NCBI RefSeq assembly: GCF_007678455.1
Contig: NZ_VEEP01000007.1
Coordinates: 1-61,395, forward strand
Source: Cytobacillus oceanisediminis 2691
GTDB taxonomy: Bacteria > Bacillota > Bacilli > Bacillales > Cytobacillaceae
Length of the DNA: 61,395 nt
Direction: 5' to 3'
This document shows, piece after piece, positions 33,392-41,974 of this stretch (within the stretch, counting starts at the first letter, position 1; each line of letters starts with the position of its first letter). Below the pieces are notes generated by a model, which was given only the letters and a program-made list of their open reading frames with translations, had not been told where the DNA came from and ran no database searches. The translations under genes and the position numbers were made by a program.

Positions 33392-33703
33392 ATGGAAGAC
33401 TGGACCAGGACGGACATGGAAACATTCCTCGCAGAAAAACAAACGGGTTACCTATACTTTTATACACCAATGTGCGGAACCTGTCAGGTAGCAAGCAAAA
33501 TGCTGACAGTAATTGAACAACTCCTGCCTGACCTCCCATCAGGGAAAGCCGATTTGAATTTCCTGCCTGAAATGGCAGGACGATTTGAAATAGAAAGTGT
33601 ACCATGTCTGATTGTATTAGAAAATGGGGAGGTACAGGAGAAAATCTATGCTTTTCAATCTGTTCCGTATCTCTTTGGAAAATTGAAAGAGTTGAAAGGG
33701 TAA
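33392..33703 (+). CDS. yusE: Thioredoxin family protein YusE
   Basis: A 103-residue thioredoxin-like protein with active-site Cys 28-Gly-Thr-Cys 31 in FYTPMCGTCQVA and the cis-Pro in ESVPCLIVLENG. Unlike thioredoxin the CxxC is CGTC, so its redox potential may differ. ATG 33392 follows AAAAAGG at nine bases; ATG 33383, which overlaps the yusF stop, has no spacing for that site. Cytosolic. Terminator follows. Confidence 0.85.
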   Translation: MEDWTRTDMETFLAEKQTGYLYFYTPMCGTCQVASKMLTVIEQLLPDLPSGKADLNFLPEMAGRFEIESVPCLIVLENGEVQEKIYAFQSVPYLFGKLKELKG

Positions 33704-33708
33704 ATATA

Positions 33709-33729
33709 AACGGCTTGGCCGTTTTTTTT
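33709..33729 (+). terminator. Rho-independent terminator
   Basis: AACGGC and GCCGTT around TTG, then eight T. Ends yusF-yusE. Confidence 0.85.
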
Positions 33730-33894
33730 GTGTTAATCAGGTTTTGGCCAAAGATAAAGGCTCTAACACCCAATCCCCAGTTCCGAATTATATGGTCTCC
33801 TAAGCGGCGAAAGGCAACACTGAAAAATATTTACATTTCATGCCAAACGGTTTATATTTAGGTTATCGAAATAACCGAGGGGCGAAATGAAAAA

Positions 33895-35160
33895 ATGGCT
33901 CTTTATCAAGAGTGGGCAGACCAAATCAAAAGTTATAATCGCAATATAAAATTGACCTTCCTGGCAAACATCCTCACCCAAATCGGTCTGGGGATCTTTA
34001 TGGTGATTTATAATTTTTACATACGAGAGCTGGGATTCAATGAACTGGTAAACGGGAAAGTGATTTCAATGACGTCTCTTTCCACGGCACTGGTACTCAT
34101 TCCGGCAGGCGTTATGAGCGACAGGGCTGGCCGGAAAAAGCTGATGCTGTTTGGAGCATTCTCGACTGGAATCATTTTATTTACACGGAGTATGGTTGAG
34201 AGTCAGGAACTACTGATATTGTTTGCATTTGGTACTGGTCTTGCGTCCGCTTTTATCCAGGTTTCCATCATTCCGTGGCTGGCAGAAAACTCCCAACCTG
34301 AACAGCGCGTGCATATCTTCAGCATACATTTTGCAGCGATGACAGCAGCCAATGTTGTCGGAAGCCTTTTGGGCGGAATCCTTACAGATGTGTTTTCTTT
34401 ATTCCTCCCTGAACTGGAGAGTATCCGTTTCACATTGGTCGCTGGTTCAGCACTGTTTCTGGCCGCACTTCTTCCTATTTTCCGACTTAAGGAAGTACGG
34501 ATAGAAAACCAGACAGACAGAAAGTTCATGGATTTTAAAAGAGGAATCCCTCATAAAGCGAGCCTTAAAATCATCATTCTATTTGCGGTCGCACAGTTGA
34601 TGATCGGCTTCGGTGCTGGACTGGTCATCCCTTACTTGAATCTTTATTTTGCTGATCGGTTCATGGCATCAAATTCACTGATTGGCCTGGTCATTTCACT
34701 TGGACAGGGAGCGACTGCAGTAGCCATGATCATTGGACCGATGGTTGTGCGCAGGCTTGGGGAAGTGAAAGCAGTAGTTGTCCTGCAAATGCTCTCCCTC
34801 CCGTTTTTGCTGCTTACTGCTTACACTCAGCATTTCTGGCTTGCTGCCCTGGGCTTTTTATTTCGACAAGCACTCATGAACGCAGGGAATCCAATTCAAA
34901 TGTCACTAATGATGTCGAAGGTTGATGATTCGATGAAAGGATTGGCCAACTCTGTGAATCAAATGGTATTTAACCTTGGATGGGCGATTATGGGACCGGT
35001 TTCGACGGGGATCGTTTTGAAATATGGCTCCTATTGGGGATATGCAGCGGTTTTCACCATCACAGCAGGTCTTTATTTAGTAGGGTCAACTTACTTCTTC
35101 TTTGTCTTCAAGACGATGGACAAAACAAAATCCGCCCTCTCAGCCACCAAGACAGCTTGA
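33895..35160 (+). CDS. MFS transporter
   Basis: A 421-residue major facilitator superfamily transporter with twelve predicted membrane segments. The loop 2-3 motif is GVMSDRAGRKKLMLFG at about residues 73-88. The sequence does not identify a substrate; it resembles drug-efflux-type MFS proteins. ATG 33895 lies about twelve bases after GAGGGG, which is a long spacing. A GGTTAT-CGAA-ATAACC inverted repeat at 33862-33877 sits directly before the ribosome site and may be an operator or an RNA hairpin. It is not part of the conserved B. subtilis order here. Confidence 0.85.
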   Translation: MALYQEWADQIKSYNRNIKLTFLANILTQIGLGIFMVIYNFYIRELGFNELVNGKVISMTSLSTALVLIPAGVMSDRAGRKKLMLFGAFSTGIILFTRSMVESQELLILFAFGTGLASAFIQVSIIPWLAENSQPEQRVHIFSIHFAAMTAANVVGSLLGGILTDVFSLFLPELESIRFTLVAGSALFLAALLPIFRLKEVRIENQTDRKFMDFKRGIPHKASLKIIILFAVAQLMIGFGAGLVIPYLNLYFADRFMASNSLIGLVISLGQGATAVAMIIGPMVVRRLGEVKAVVVLQMLSLPFLLLTAYTQHFWLAALGFLFRQALMNAGNPIQMSLMMSKVDDSMKGLANSVNQMVFNLGWAIMGPVSTGIVLKYGSYWGYAAVFTITAGLYLVGSTYFFFVFKTMDKTKSALSATKTA

Positions 35161-35344
35161 TTGCTGTATTTCTTTGGATATATTTCTCGGGAAATGAAAG
35201 ACAATGGCGAAATATCATTCGTTATTGTCTTTTTTCTATGTTTGTTATGTTGTTAACCGCTTATTAACGAAGTATTTGTCGAAGGATTCCAACAGGTTTT
35301 TTTCCTTGCGAAAAAGAATTATGTATGTAAGGGAGTTGAGCGGC

Positions 35345-35686
35345 ATGCGGGAATCTATTGAACTTTTTGCGAATGAAGTTGGCGGTAAGGCTCATATACT
35401 GCAATTGATCAAAAAGCTGGATCTTTGTTTGAAATTAGAGTCAGAAAAGGAAGAAGTATACCTAGTATTCAAGGGGGGACGAGTGGAACTCCTAACAAGC
35501 AATCTTAATTCTCAATTCCAGATTACAATCAAAGGAAGTGAAGCCAGCATTGCCGGACTGCTGAAAGGGGAATTCAAACTTAGACAAGGTCTCAGATGGG
35601 GATATTATACCGTTGAAGACGGCCGGTTTAGAGATTTATTGGTCCTTGAGTCAATTTTCTACCTTGCAAGACCAATCTCCGCTTGA
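35345..35686 (+). CDS. yusD: SCP2 sterol-binding-like protein YusD
   Basis: A 113-residue SCP2-fold protein, recognised by KLDLCLKLESEKEEVYLVFKGG (read in part) and the FQITIKGSEASIAGLLKGEF stretch. SCP2 domains bind lipids in a hydrophobic tunnel; the ligand here is unknown. The start is taken at ATG 35345 after AAGGGAG; a longer frame has M-Y-V-R eight codons upstream without a site. It lies between yusE and the met genes as yusD does in B. subtilis. Confidence 0.7.
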   Translation: MRESIELFANEVGGKAHILQLIKKLDLCLKLESEKEEVYLVFKGGRVELLTSNLNSQFQITIKGSEASIAGLLKGEFKLRQGLRWGYYTVEDGRFRDLLVLESIFYLARPISA

Positions 35687-35710
35687 TTTATTCAGAAAAA
35701 TCGTAATATA

Positions 35711-35740
35711 TTGACTTTAAATGCGTGGAAATGATATTAT
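35711..35740 (+). promoter_or_regulatory. SigA-type promoter for metY
   Basis: TTGACT (35711-35716), 18 bases, TATTAT (35735-35740). It lies about 33 bases before the SAM riboswitch. Confidence 0.65.
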
Positions 35741-35772
35741 CACTTTAACGCAATAAAAACGAACTGAATATT

Positions 35773-35876
35773 CTTATCCAGAGAGGCGGAGGGACTGGCC
35801 CGATGAAGCCCGGCAACCGGTTATTAAACACGGTGCTAATTCCTGCAGAGTGTAGACTCTGAAAAGATAAGGAGAG
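35773..35876 (+). promoter_or_regulatory. SAM riboswitch (S-box), metY
   Basis: S-box landmarks are present in order: ATCCAGAGAGGCGGAGGGA, GGCCCGATGAAGCCCGGCAAC, CGGTGCTAATTCC and the closing GATAAGGAGAGAT. The aptamer binds S-adenosylmethionine and, when occupied, leaves the terminator at 35888-35913 free to form, turning off metY. Confidence 0.97.
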
Positions 35877-35887
35877 ATGATAAATGG

Positions 35888-35913
35888 CCCTCTTCTTAGG
35901 AAGTGGGTTTTTT
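35888..35913 (+). terminator. Riboswitch-controlled terminator, metY
   Basis: CCCTCTTC and GAAGTGGG around TTAG with one T-T mismatch, followed by six T, twelve bases after the S-box aptamer. Confidence 0.85.
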
Positions 35914-35955
35914 GTATCACCTTTCCATTTTATTTTTATGATAGGAGAGATGGAG

Positions 35956-37272
35956 ATGGCAAATGAGCAAAAAAGCTACAGAATCGAAACAATCGGTGTC
36001 CACGGAGGACAATCACCAGACCCGGTGACTGGGGCAAGGGCTGTGCCAATTTACTCAAGCAATGCATTCCAATTTGAAAACACGGATCATGCAGCCGATT
36101 TGTTCGCACTCAAGGAGCCTGGTTACATTTACTCGAGAATCCACAACCCAACTGTGACAGCCCTGGAAGAAAAAGTCGCCCTGCTTGAAGGAGGGGTAGG
36201 TGCACTTGCCTTATCAAGCGGGATGTCGGCAATCACGATGGCGATTCTGAATATTGCCCATGCAGGGGATGAAATCGTTGCAGCCTCTAATCTGTACGGA
36301 GGGACGTATAATTTATTTGCTGAAACCTTGCCGAAATATGGAATTAATGTCCACCTTGTGGATCCTGAAGACCCGGAGAATTTCAGGAAGGCGATCACAC
36401 CAAAAACGAAGGCGGTTTATGCGGAAACAATCGGAAATCCAAGTCTCAGGGTCTTGGACATTGAAGCAGTTGCCGATGTTGCCCATGAAGCTGGGATTCC
36501 GTTGATCATTGATAACACATTTGCCACTCCATATCTATGCCGGCCGATTGAAAACGGCGCAGACATCGTGATACACTCGGCTACCAAGTGGCTTTTAGGC
36601 AACGGCACAGTCATGGGCGGAATCATTGTGGATGGAGGCAAGTTTGATTGGAGATCCCCGAAGTTCCCTGGTTTCAATGAGCCAGACTCCAGTTACCATG
36701 ACATTGTTTATAGTGAAGCGATAGGGGCAGCAGCCTATATTGTAAAGGCCAGGGTTCAGCTGCTTCGCGACCTTGGTCCGGCCATCAGCCCGCAGAGTGC
36801 TTTCCAATTCAATCTTGGAATCGAAACATTGCATGTCCGCATGAAAGAGCATGTCGCCAATACGCTTAAAGTAGTTGACTACCTGGAGGCACATCCTGCT
36901 GTTACCTGGGTCACCTACCCGGGGCATGACTCTCACCCTGATAAGCAATTGGCAGTTCGATACCTTCCAAAAGGTGCAGGATCAGTTGTAGTTTTTGGCA
37001 TCGAGGGAGGCAGGGAAGCTGGAGCAAAACTGATTAACTCATTGACGCTTTGGTCCCATGTTGCGAATGTCGGTGACGCGAAGAGCCTGGTCATCCACCC
37101 TGCAAGCACCACTCATCAGCAGCTTGATTCAGACGGACTTAAGGCAGCGGGAGTTCCAGAAGATTTAATCCGTCTTTCTGTCGGAATTGAAAACGTTGAT
37201 GACATCATCGAAGACCTGGAGCAGGCAATTGAAAAAGCTACTGGAGTACCAGGGGTCACGGCGAGAACCTAA
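35956..37272 (+). CDS. metY: O-acetylhomoserine sulfhydrylase
   Basis: A 438-residue PLP enzyme of the Cys/Met metabolism family, which makes homocysteine from O-acetylhomoserine and sulfide. PLP binds Lys 211 in IHSATKWLLGNG; YIYSRIHNPTVTALEEKVALLEGG and DNTFATPYLCRP are diagnostic for the longer MetY/OAH sulfhydrylase group. ATG 35956 lies seven bases after AGGAGA; the upstream part of the open frame crosses the riboswitch terminator and is not translated. SAM control through the S-box fits the role. Confidence 0.93.
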   Translation: MANEQKSYRIETIGVHGGQSPDPVTGARAVPIYSSNAFQFENTDHAADLFALKEPGYIYSRIHNPTVTALEEKVALLEGGVGALALSSGMSAITMAILNIAHAGDEIVAASNLYGGTYNLFAETLPKYGINVHLVDPEDPENFRKAITPKTKAVYAETIGNPSLRVLDIEAVADVAHEAGIPLIIDNTFATPYLCRPIENGADIVIHSATKWLLGNGTVMGGIIVDGGKFDWRSPKFPGFNEPDSSYHDIVYSEAIGAAAYIVKARVQLLRDLGPAISPQSAFQFNLGIETLHVRMKEHVANTLKVVDYLEAHPAVTWVTYPGHDSHPDKQLAVRYLPKGAGSVVVFGIEGGREAGAKLINSLTLWSHVANVGDAKSLVIHPASTTHQQLDSDGLKAAGVPEDLIRLSVGIENVDDIIEDLEQAIEKATGVPGVTART

Positions 37273-37311
37273 TATCCAGTACCTTCCAAAAGGTATTTGA
37301 AAATAATTTTA

Positions 37312-37341
37312 TTGACACCCATTTTTGTTACGTGCTACAAT
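37312..37341 (+). promoter_or_regulatory. SigA-type promoter for metNPQ
   Basis: TTGACA (37312-37317), 18 bases, TACAAT (37336-37341), about 45 bases ahead of the second S-box. Confidence 0.7.
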
Positions 37342-37385
37342 CATTTTCGTAACTAAAAACCGATTTTAAAATTTAATAGCGTACT

Positions 37386-37505
37386 CTTATCAAGAGAGGT
37401 GGAGGGAAGTGCCCTATGAAACCCGGCAACCGTCAGTAAGCTTGCTTATCTGAAACGGTGCCAATTCACTCAAAGCTGATGGCTTTGGCAGATGAGAGAA
37501 AGGAT
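37386..37505 (+). promoter_or_regulatory. SAM riboswitch (S-box), metNPQ
   Basis: Second S-box, with TTATCAAGAGAGGTGGAGGGA, CTATGAAACCCGGCAACCGTC, an extended P3 region, GGTGCCAATTC and closing GATGAGAGAAAGG. It controls the methionine transporter genes through the terminator at 37521-37552. Between this terminator and metN (37553-37753) no other signal was recognised. Confidence 0.97.
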
Positions 37506-37520
37506 ACAGCCAATTATTAT

Positions 37521-37552
37521 GCCTTTCTGCTTATTTGCAGGAAGGCTTTTTT
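37521..37552 (+). terminator. Riboswitch-controlled terminator, metNPQ
   Basis: GCCTTTCTGC and GCAGGAAGGC around TTATTT, then six T. Confidence 0.92.
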
Positions 37553-37753
37553 AATGCCAAATCGACCCTGTTCGGTTCTAACGTGATTTTCACAAGGGCA
37601 TTTTCTTCAAGGAAGGGCATCCCATTTTACCTGAAGTTTGAATTTTTACGGGCAGGGAATGGGAAACTAGATTGATAACCTTCTTACTTAGGATGGAAGA
37701 TTCAACGGTTTTTTGAGTTAAGAATATAGTTGTTGCAAAAGAGGGGGAGTCAA

Positions 37754-38779
37754 TTGATCACGATAAAAAAGGCCAGAAAGATTTATCCTTCAAAGAAAGG
37801 TGAAGTCAAAGCAGTTGATGATGTCAACCTTGAAGTGAAAGAAGGCGAAATCTTTGGCGTCATTGGATACAGCGGCGCAGGTAAAAGCACATTGATCCGC
37901 ATGTTGAATGGTCTTGAAATCCCAACTTCGGGTTCTGTCGTCGTGGCAGGCAGGGAAGTTTCAAGAATCAAGGGTGCGGAATTAAGGAAAGCAAGACAGG
38001 AAATCAGCATGATTTTCCAGCATTTCAACCTTCTTTGGTCAAGGACGGTTGCAGATAACATTTCATTCCCTCTTGAAATCGCAGGAGTGTCGAAAACTGA
38101 GAGGGACAAAAGGGTAAAAGAATTGATCAAGCTTGTCGGTCTTGAGGGACGCGGCGATGCTTATCCCTCACAATTAAGCGGCGGGCAGAAGCAGAGAGTC
38201 GGTATCGCCAGGGCACTGGCGAATAATCCAAAAGTTCTTCTCGGTGATGAAGCGACGTCAGCACTTGACCCGCAAACGACCGACCAGATCCTGGATCTTC
38301 TCGTTGATATCAATAAGAGATTGGGACTTACCATTGTCCTGATCACTCATGAAATGCATGTCATCCGTAAGATTTGTCACCGGGTTGCGGTCATGGAGGG
38401 CGGAAACATCGTTGAGACTGGACCAGTATTGGATGTGTTCAAGAACCCGCAGCAGCCAATTACGAAAAGGTTTGTCCAGCAGGTGACTGAACCGGAGGAA
38501 ACAAAGGAAACGGTAGACCATTTACTGGAGCGATATCCGCATGGACGGGTCATCCAGCTGACATTCGTAGGCGAAGGTGCCGAGCAGCCGCTGATCACCA
38601 ATCTGATCCGCAAATTCGCCATCACCGTCAATATTGTGCAGGGTAAAATTTCCCAGACACAAAACGGTTCATATGGAACCTTGTTCATCCATCTTGATGG
38701 TGAAGAGGAAGAATTAGCCCGTGCGATTGAATTTATCGGCCAGCATGAAGTCGGCGTGGAGGTGATTTCGAATGGCTGA
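37754..38779 (+). CDS. metN: Methionine ABC transporter ATPase
   Basis: A 341-residue ABC ATPase of the MetN group. Walker A GYSGAGKST at about 38-46, IFQHFNLLWSRTVADN, signature LSGGQKQRVGIARAL, Walker B VLLGDEATSALD and the C-terminal NIL/ACT-like domain (about 260-341), which in relatives binds methionine and gives transinhibition. In Walker B the usual Cys/Leu before Asp is Gly. The start is TTG 37754, placed by alignment with B. subtilis MetN and the GAGGGGGAG just before it. Confidence 0.93.
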   Translation: MITIKKARKIYPSKKGEVKAVDDVNLEVKEGEIFGVIGYSGAGKSTLIRMLNGLEIPTSGSVVVAGREVSRIKGAELRKARQEISMIFQHFNLLWSRTVADNISFPLEIAGVSKTERDKRVKELIKLVGLEGRGDAYPSQLSGGQKQRVGIARALANNPKVLLGDEATSALDPQTTDQILDLLVDINKRLGLTIVLITHEMHVIRKICHRVAVMEGGNIVETGPVLDVFKNPQQPITKRFVQQVTEPEETKETVDHLLERYPHGRVIQLTFVGEGAEQPLITNLIRKFAITVNIVQGKISQTQNGSYGTLFIHLDGEEEELARAIEFIGQHEVGVEVISNG

Positions 38780-39440
38780 AACTTTATTCCCGAATGTTAA
38801 CTGGGACCGCATGTGGGAGGCGACAATTGAGACACTATACATGAGTGCCATTTCCGTTGTTGCTACCTTTATAATTGGAGCCGTTCTTGGATTGTTGCTC
38901 TTTTTGACCTCAAAAGGAAATATATGGGAAAGCAAACCGGTAAATGTCGTACTGAGCGCAGTGGTAAATATTTTCAGGTCGATTCCATTCATCATTTTGA
39001 TCGTCCTGCTGATTCCTTTTACAAAATTCATCGTTGGATCAATGATTGGCGAAAATGCCGCCTTGCCAGCGCTGATTATCGGTTCAGCACCATTTTACGC
39101 CAGGATGGTTGAAATCGGTTTGCGTGAGATTGATAAGGGAGTCATTGAAGCAGCAAAATCAATGGGAGCAAAAACGACGACCATCATCTGGAAGGTTCTG
39201 CTACCGGAATCAATGCCTGCCTTGGTGTCAGGCATCACAGTCACAGCGATTGCGCTCGTAAGTTATACGGCGATGGCTGGAGTCATCGGCGCAGGCGGTC
39301 TTGGAAACCTTGCCTACATGGAAGGATTCCAAAGGAGCCGGAATGATGTCACACTGATGGCGACCATCATTATTTTGATTATCGTATTTTTAATCCAGAT
39401 TATTGGAGATTCCATTACAAGAAAATTAGACAAAAGATAA
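38772..39440 (+). CDS. metP: Methionine ABC transporter permease
   Basis: A 222-residue permease with five to six membrane segments; the EAA-type loop AAKSMGAKTTTIIWKVLLPESMPAL contacts MetN (only the first part is quoted as landmark: AAKSMGAKTTTIIWKVLL). It overlaps metN by eight bases, indicating tight coupling. It imports methionine (both isomers and sulfoxide in B. subtilis) with MetN and MetQ. Called metI in other species. Confidence 0.93.
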   Translation: MAETLFPNVNWDRMWEATIETLYMSAISVVATFIIGAVLGLLLFLTSKGNIWESKPVNVVLSAVVNIFRSIPFIILIVLLIPFTKFIVGSMIGENAALPALIIGSAPFYARMVEIGLREIDKGVIEAAKSMGAKTTTIIWKVLLPESMPALVSGITVTAIALVSYTAMAGVIGAGGLGNLAYMEGFQRSRNDVTLMATIIILIIVFLIQIIGDSITRKLDKR

Positions 39441-39454
39441 AGGAGAGATTGAAA

Positions 39455-40288
39455 TTGAAAAAATGGCTATTATCACTTTTAGTATTAGTTTTAACAGCAG
39501 GACTTGCAGCTTGCGGATCATCTGAGGAAAAAACAGAAGGCGGCAAGGAAGAAAGCAAGAAAATCGTAGTGGGTGCTTCAAACGTACCTCATGCTGAAAT
39601 CCTTGAAGAAGCGAAACCGCTTCTTGAAGAAAAAGGATTTGAAATGGAAATCAAGACATTCAATGACTATGTTGTTCCAAACCAGGCGTTAGATTCAGGA
39701 GAACTTGATGCGAACTACTTCCAGCACATCCCTTACCTTGAATCACAAATGGCTGAAAACGGCTATAAGTTTGAAAATGCGGGTGGAATCCACATCGAGC
39801 CAATCGGTGTTTATTCTAAAGACTACACAACTCTTGAGGACCTGCCAAAAGGTGCGCATATCATCATGAGCAGTTCAGTAGCAGACCATGGCCGTATTTT
39901 GACAATGCTTGAAAAAGAGGGCCTGATCACTCTTAAAGACGGCGTGGAAAAAGTAAAAGCAACAATTGACGATATCGCAGAAAACCCTAAAGACTTGAAG
40001 TTCGATACAGAATACGAAGCAGCATTGCTTCCACAGATTTTTAACAATGGTGAAGGCGACGCCGTTCTAATCAACTCAAACTACGCGATTGACGCCGGAT
40101 TGAACCCACTGAAGGATTCTATCGCTATTGAGGAAAGTGATTCTCCATACGTGAACGTCATTGCCGTTCGTGAAGGCGATGCAGACAAGCCGGCAATCAA
40201 AGCGCTTGTAGAAGTCCTTCATTCTAAAGAAATCCAGGACTTTATCCTTGAAAAATATGATGGTGCAGTCGTACCAGTAAAAGAATAA
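39455..40288 (+). CDS. metQ: Methionine-binding lipoprotein
   Basis: A 277-residue NlpA/MetQ-family lipoprotein. The signal sequence ends in the lipobox GLAACG, followed by a Ser/Glu/Gly-rich linker and the MetQ features VVGASNVPHAEIL and DANYFQHIPYLE. TTG 39455 is preferred over TTG 39449 by its spacing from AAAGGAGAG and by alignment (MKKWLLSLL); the two cannot be told apart for certain. It ends the S-box-controlled operon at a terminator. Confidence 0.93.
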   Translation: MKKWLLSLLVLVLTAGLAACGSSEEKTEGGKEESKKIVVGASNVPHAEILEEAKPLLEEKGFEMEIKTFNDYVVPNQALDSGELDANYFQHIPYLESQMAENGYKFENAGGIHIEPIGVYSKDYTTLEDLPKGAHIIMSSSVADHGRILTMLEKEGLITLKDGVEKVKATIDDIAENPKDLKFDTEYEAALLPQIFNNGEGDAVLINSNYAIDAGLNPLKDSIAIEESDSPYVNVIAVREGDADKPAIKALVEVLHSKEIQDFILEKYDGAVVPVKE

Positions 40289-40298
40289 ACCTTTGGAA

Positions 40299-40327
40299 AG
40301 CAGGCGAATAGCCTGCTTTTCTTTTTG
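40299..40327 (+). terminator. Rho-independent terminator
   Basis: AAAGCAGGC and GCCTGCTTT flank GAATA, then TCTTTTT. Ends metNPQ. Confidence 0.9.
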
Positions 40328-40391
40328 CCGCATAACCCGCTCTGAAATTTAACATACTAACCGAGAAAAAAGCAGATTGGAGTGGAAGGTA

Positions 40392-40763
40392 ATGGAGCAT
40401 CATTATGAACCTCGGAATTCAACAGAAGCAGCTCTTCATGAATATAAACAGGGATTGGGCGTATTTACGCAAAAAATGCCGGAGCTTGCAAGCCATTATA
40501 ATGCATTTACGGAAGTGTGTTTTCAGGAAGGAACATTGACACAAAAAGAAAAGCAGCTGATCGCGCTGGGAATTTCCTTGTATTCCCAGGACGAATACTG
40601 CATCATTTACCATTTAAAAGGCTGCCTGGACCAGGGAGCCACTGAAGAACAAATTTTGGAAGCGGTTGGTGTGACAGCGGCTTTTGGCGGCGGGGCGGCC
40701 ATGAGCCAGGCAGTCACGCTTGTTCAGGAAGCCATGGCAGAATTGAATACTTTGAAGCAGTAA
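40392..40763 (+). CDS. yurZ: Carboxymuconolactone decarboxylase-like YurZ
   Basis: A 123-residue AhpD/carboxymuconolactone decarboxylase-fold protein. Conserved Glu 68, Cys 70, His 74 and Cys 78 ([11 protein letters not shown]) resemble the AhpD proton-relay and redox centre, but the first Cys pair spacing differs from the classic CxxC, so peroxide-linked activity is uncertain. ATG 40392 lies after GGAAGG; an upstream TTG in frame is less likely. Placed just ahead of the suf genes as yurZ is in B. subtilis. Confidence 0.8.
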   Translation: MEHHYEPRNSTEAALHEYKQGLGVFTQKMPELASHYNAFTEVCFQEGTLTQKEKQLIALGISLYSQDEYCIIYHLKGCLDQGATEEQILEAVGVTAAFGGGAAMSQAVTLVQEAMAELNTLKQ

Positions 40764-40996
40764 AAGCTGTTGTAGTCAGATTAATTGACTGCTGGCTAAC
40801 AGGAAAGGCTTCATTTGGGAGGATATTGCCAGTATTCTAAGAATGACAGAGGTGAACCCTCCATAGGACTCCACATTCCATTACATCCAAAAATTAACGG
40901 TTTTAAACGCTTTGATAGTGGTAAACAAAAGGTGTTACCATTGCAATAACAAAAAAACGCTTTGTTAAAAGCGAAAAACCGAAGGGATGATTCACT

Positions 40997-41182
40997 ATTA
41001 GTCAGCTAAAACTGAACTACACAAGTGAAATGGAAAAAGCGATGCATGGAGCCCATGGAATTAGTTACGAGGTCTACAGCATGAACCATGACGCAAGAAT
41101 GGAAGTCGAAAGAAAACGAGAGCAAGATTATATCAAAAGCCAACGGATGGTCGCTGACCTGGATAGAAAAATCCACTCGTAA
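40997..41182 (+). CDS. Small hydrophilic protein, possible ATT start
   Basis: A 50-residue frame from ATG 41030 (MEKAMHGAHGISYEVYSMNH...) to TAA 41180, extendable upstream with no stop to an ATT at 40997 that sits nine bases after the good site GAAGGGA; the ATG itself has no ribosome site. With ATT the product has 61 residues, is basic/acidic mixed and helical toward the C-terminus (EVERKREQDYIKSQ). I do not recognise the family. A terminator follows 30 bases later, supporting a transcribed gene. If ATT is not used, CTG 41012 is the other candidate. Confidence 0.55.
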   Translation: MSQLKLNYTSEMEKAMHGAHGISYEVYSMNHDARMEVERKREQDYIKSQRMVADLDRKIHS

Positions 41183-41211
41183 GCGATGGGATATATAATA
41201 GAAGAAAAATG

Positions 41212-41243
41212 GAACCAGTGTATTTTTTGCACTGGTTTCTTTA
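41212..41243 (+). terminator. Rho-independent terminator
   Basis: GAACCAGTG and CACTGGTTTC flank TATTTTTTG, then TTTATT. Confidence 0.85.
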
Positions 41244-41326
41244 TTATTTATGTTAAGAATGAAGATGTTTGAAACTAGAAAATTAGGCTTGTCGAGAGAT
41301 GGGACTGGATCTCCCTGTTCAACCTG

Positions 41327-41650
41327 TTATTTTGACAGGTTTGAGGCGGTAGGTGGGAAAGCTGCCAAGAAACGCTCGTTATTTTGACAGGTTTGAGACG
41401 AGAGGAAGGAAAGTTGTCAAGAAACGCTCGTTATTTTGACAGGTTTGGGGCGAGAGGAAGGAAGGCAGTCAAGAAACGCTCGTTATTTTGACAGGTTTGG
41501 GGCGAGAGGAAGGAAAGCAGTCAAGAATCCGAGTTTATTTTGACAGGTTTGGGGCGAGAGGAAGGAAAGCAGTCAAGAAACGCTCGTTATTTTGACAGCT
41601 TAGAGGGATTAGCATGCAAACCTTTCAATAATCCCTCATAATCTAGACAG
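41327..41650. repeat. 52-bp tandem array F, 6 units
   Basis: TTATTTTGACAG (TTTATTTTGACAG in one unit) recurs at 41327, 41379, 41431, 41483, 41535 and 41587, exactly 52 bp apart, with a decayed seventh copy near 41640. Each unit has TGACAGGTTTG, then GAGAGGAAGGAAAG, then CAGTCAAG or CTGTCAAG, then AAACGCTCG. TGACAG and CTGTCA can pair within a unit. A related array lies at 61222-61395. From 41651 to 41874 I see nothing else. Confidence 0.92.
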
Positions 41651-41874
41651 GTTTTGAGTCAAGAAGTAAAAAGCTGACTGAATCTGAATTGTCTTTGCGT
41701 TAAATTTACATTCCTGCTTATTAAATCAAACTGATATAACTGTCTATAGGCTATCCAGTACATTTTTTCCCTACAGAAGGTAAAAATAAAATGATGTACA
41801 AGCTGTGAGCGGGATATCCTGCTTTGCTAGGCTTGGTCTGGTAAAATGTAGATGGAGTGTTCGAACCCTGCTGT

Positions 41875-41899
41875 CGCCTTTCAGCTAAGCTGAAAGGCG
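41875..41899. other. Perfect hairpin
   Basis: CGCCTTTCAGC and GCTGAAAGGCG flank TAA. There is no T-run, so it is not a standard terminator. It precedes the cloverleaf element by 75 bases and shares its style of near-perfect palindromes (the CAGC/GCTG end occurs there too). Confidence 0.75.
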
Positions 41900-41974
41900 G
41901 TGGCGGGAAGTTAAAAGAAGTAATTAGAGAAAACCAAGGATTCTTGATGAGATGATTCTAAATTAATTTGTGCT

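Noticed and set aside
35884-35955. Longer MetY start within the SAM riboswitch region
   Set aside because: The stretch is the riboswitch terminator; the site AGGAGA fits ATG 35956.
41859-41870. tRNA-like T-arm GTTCGAACCCTG
   Set aside because: No acceptor stem, anticodon arm or D-arm could be fitted around it.
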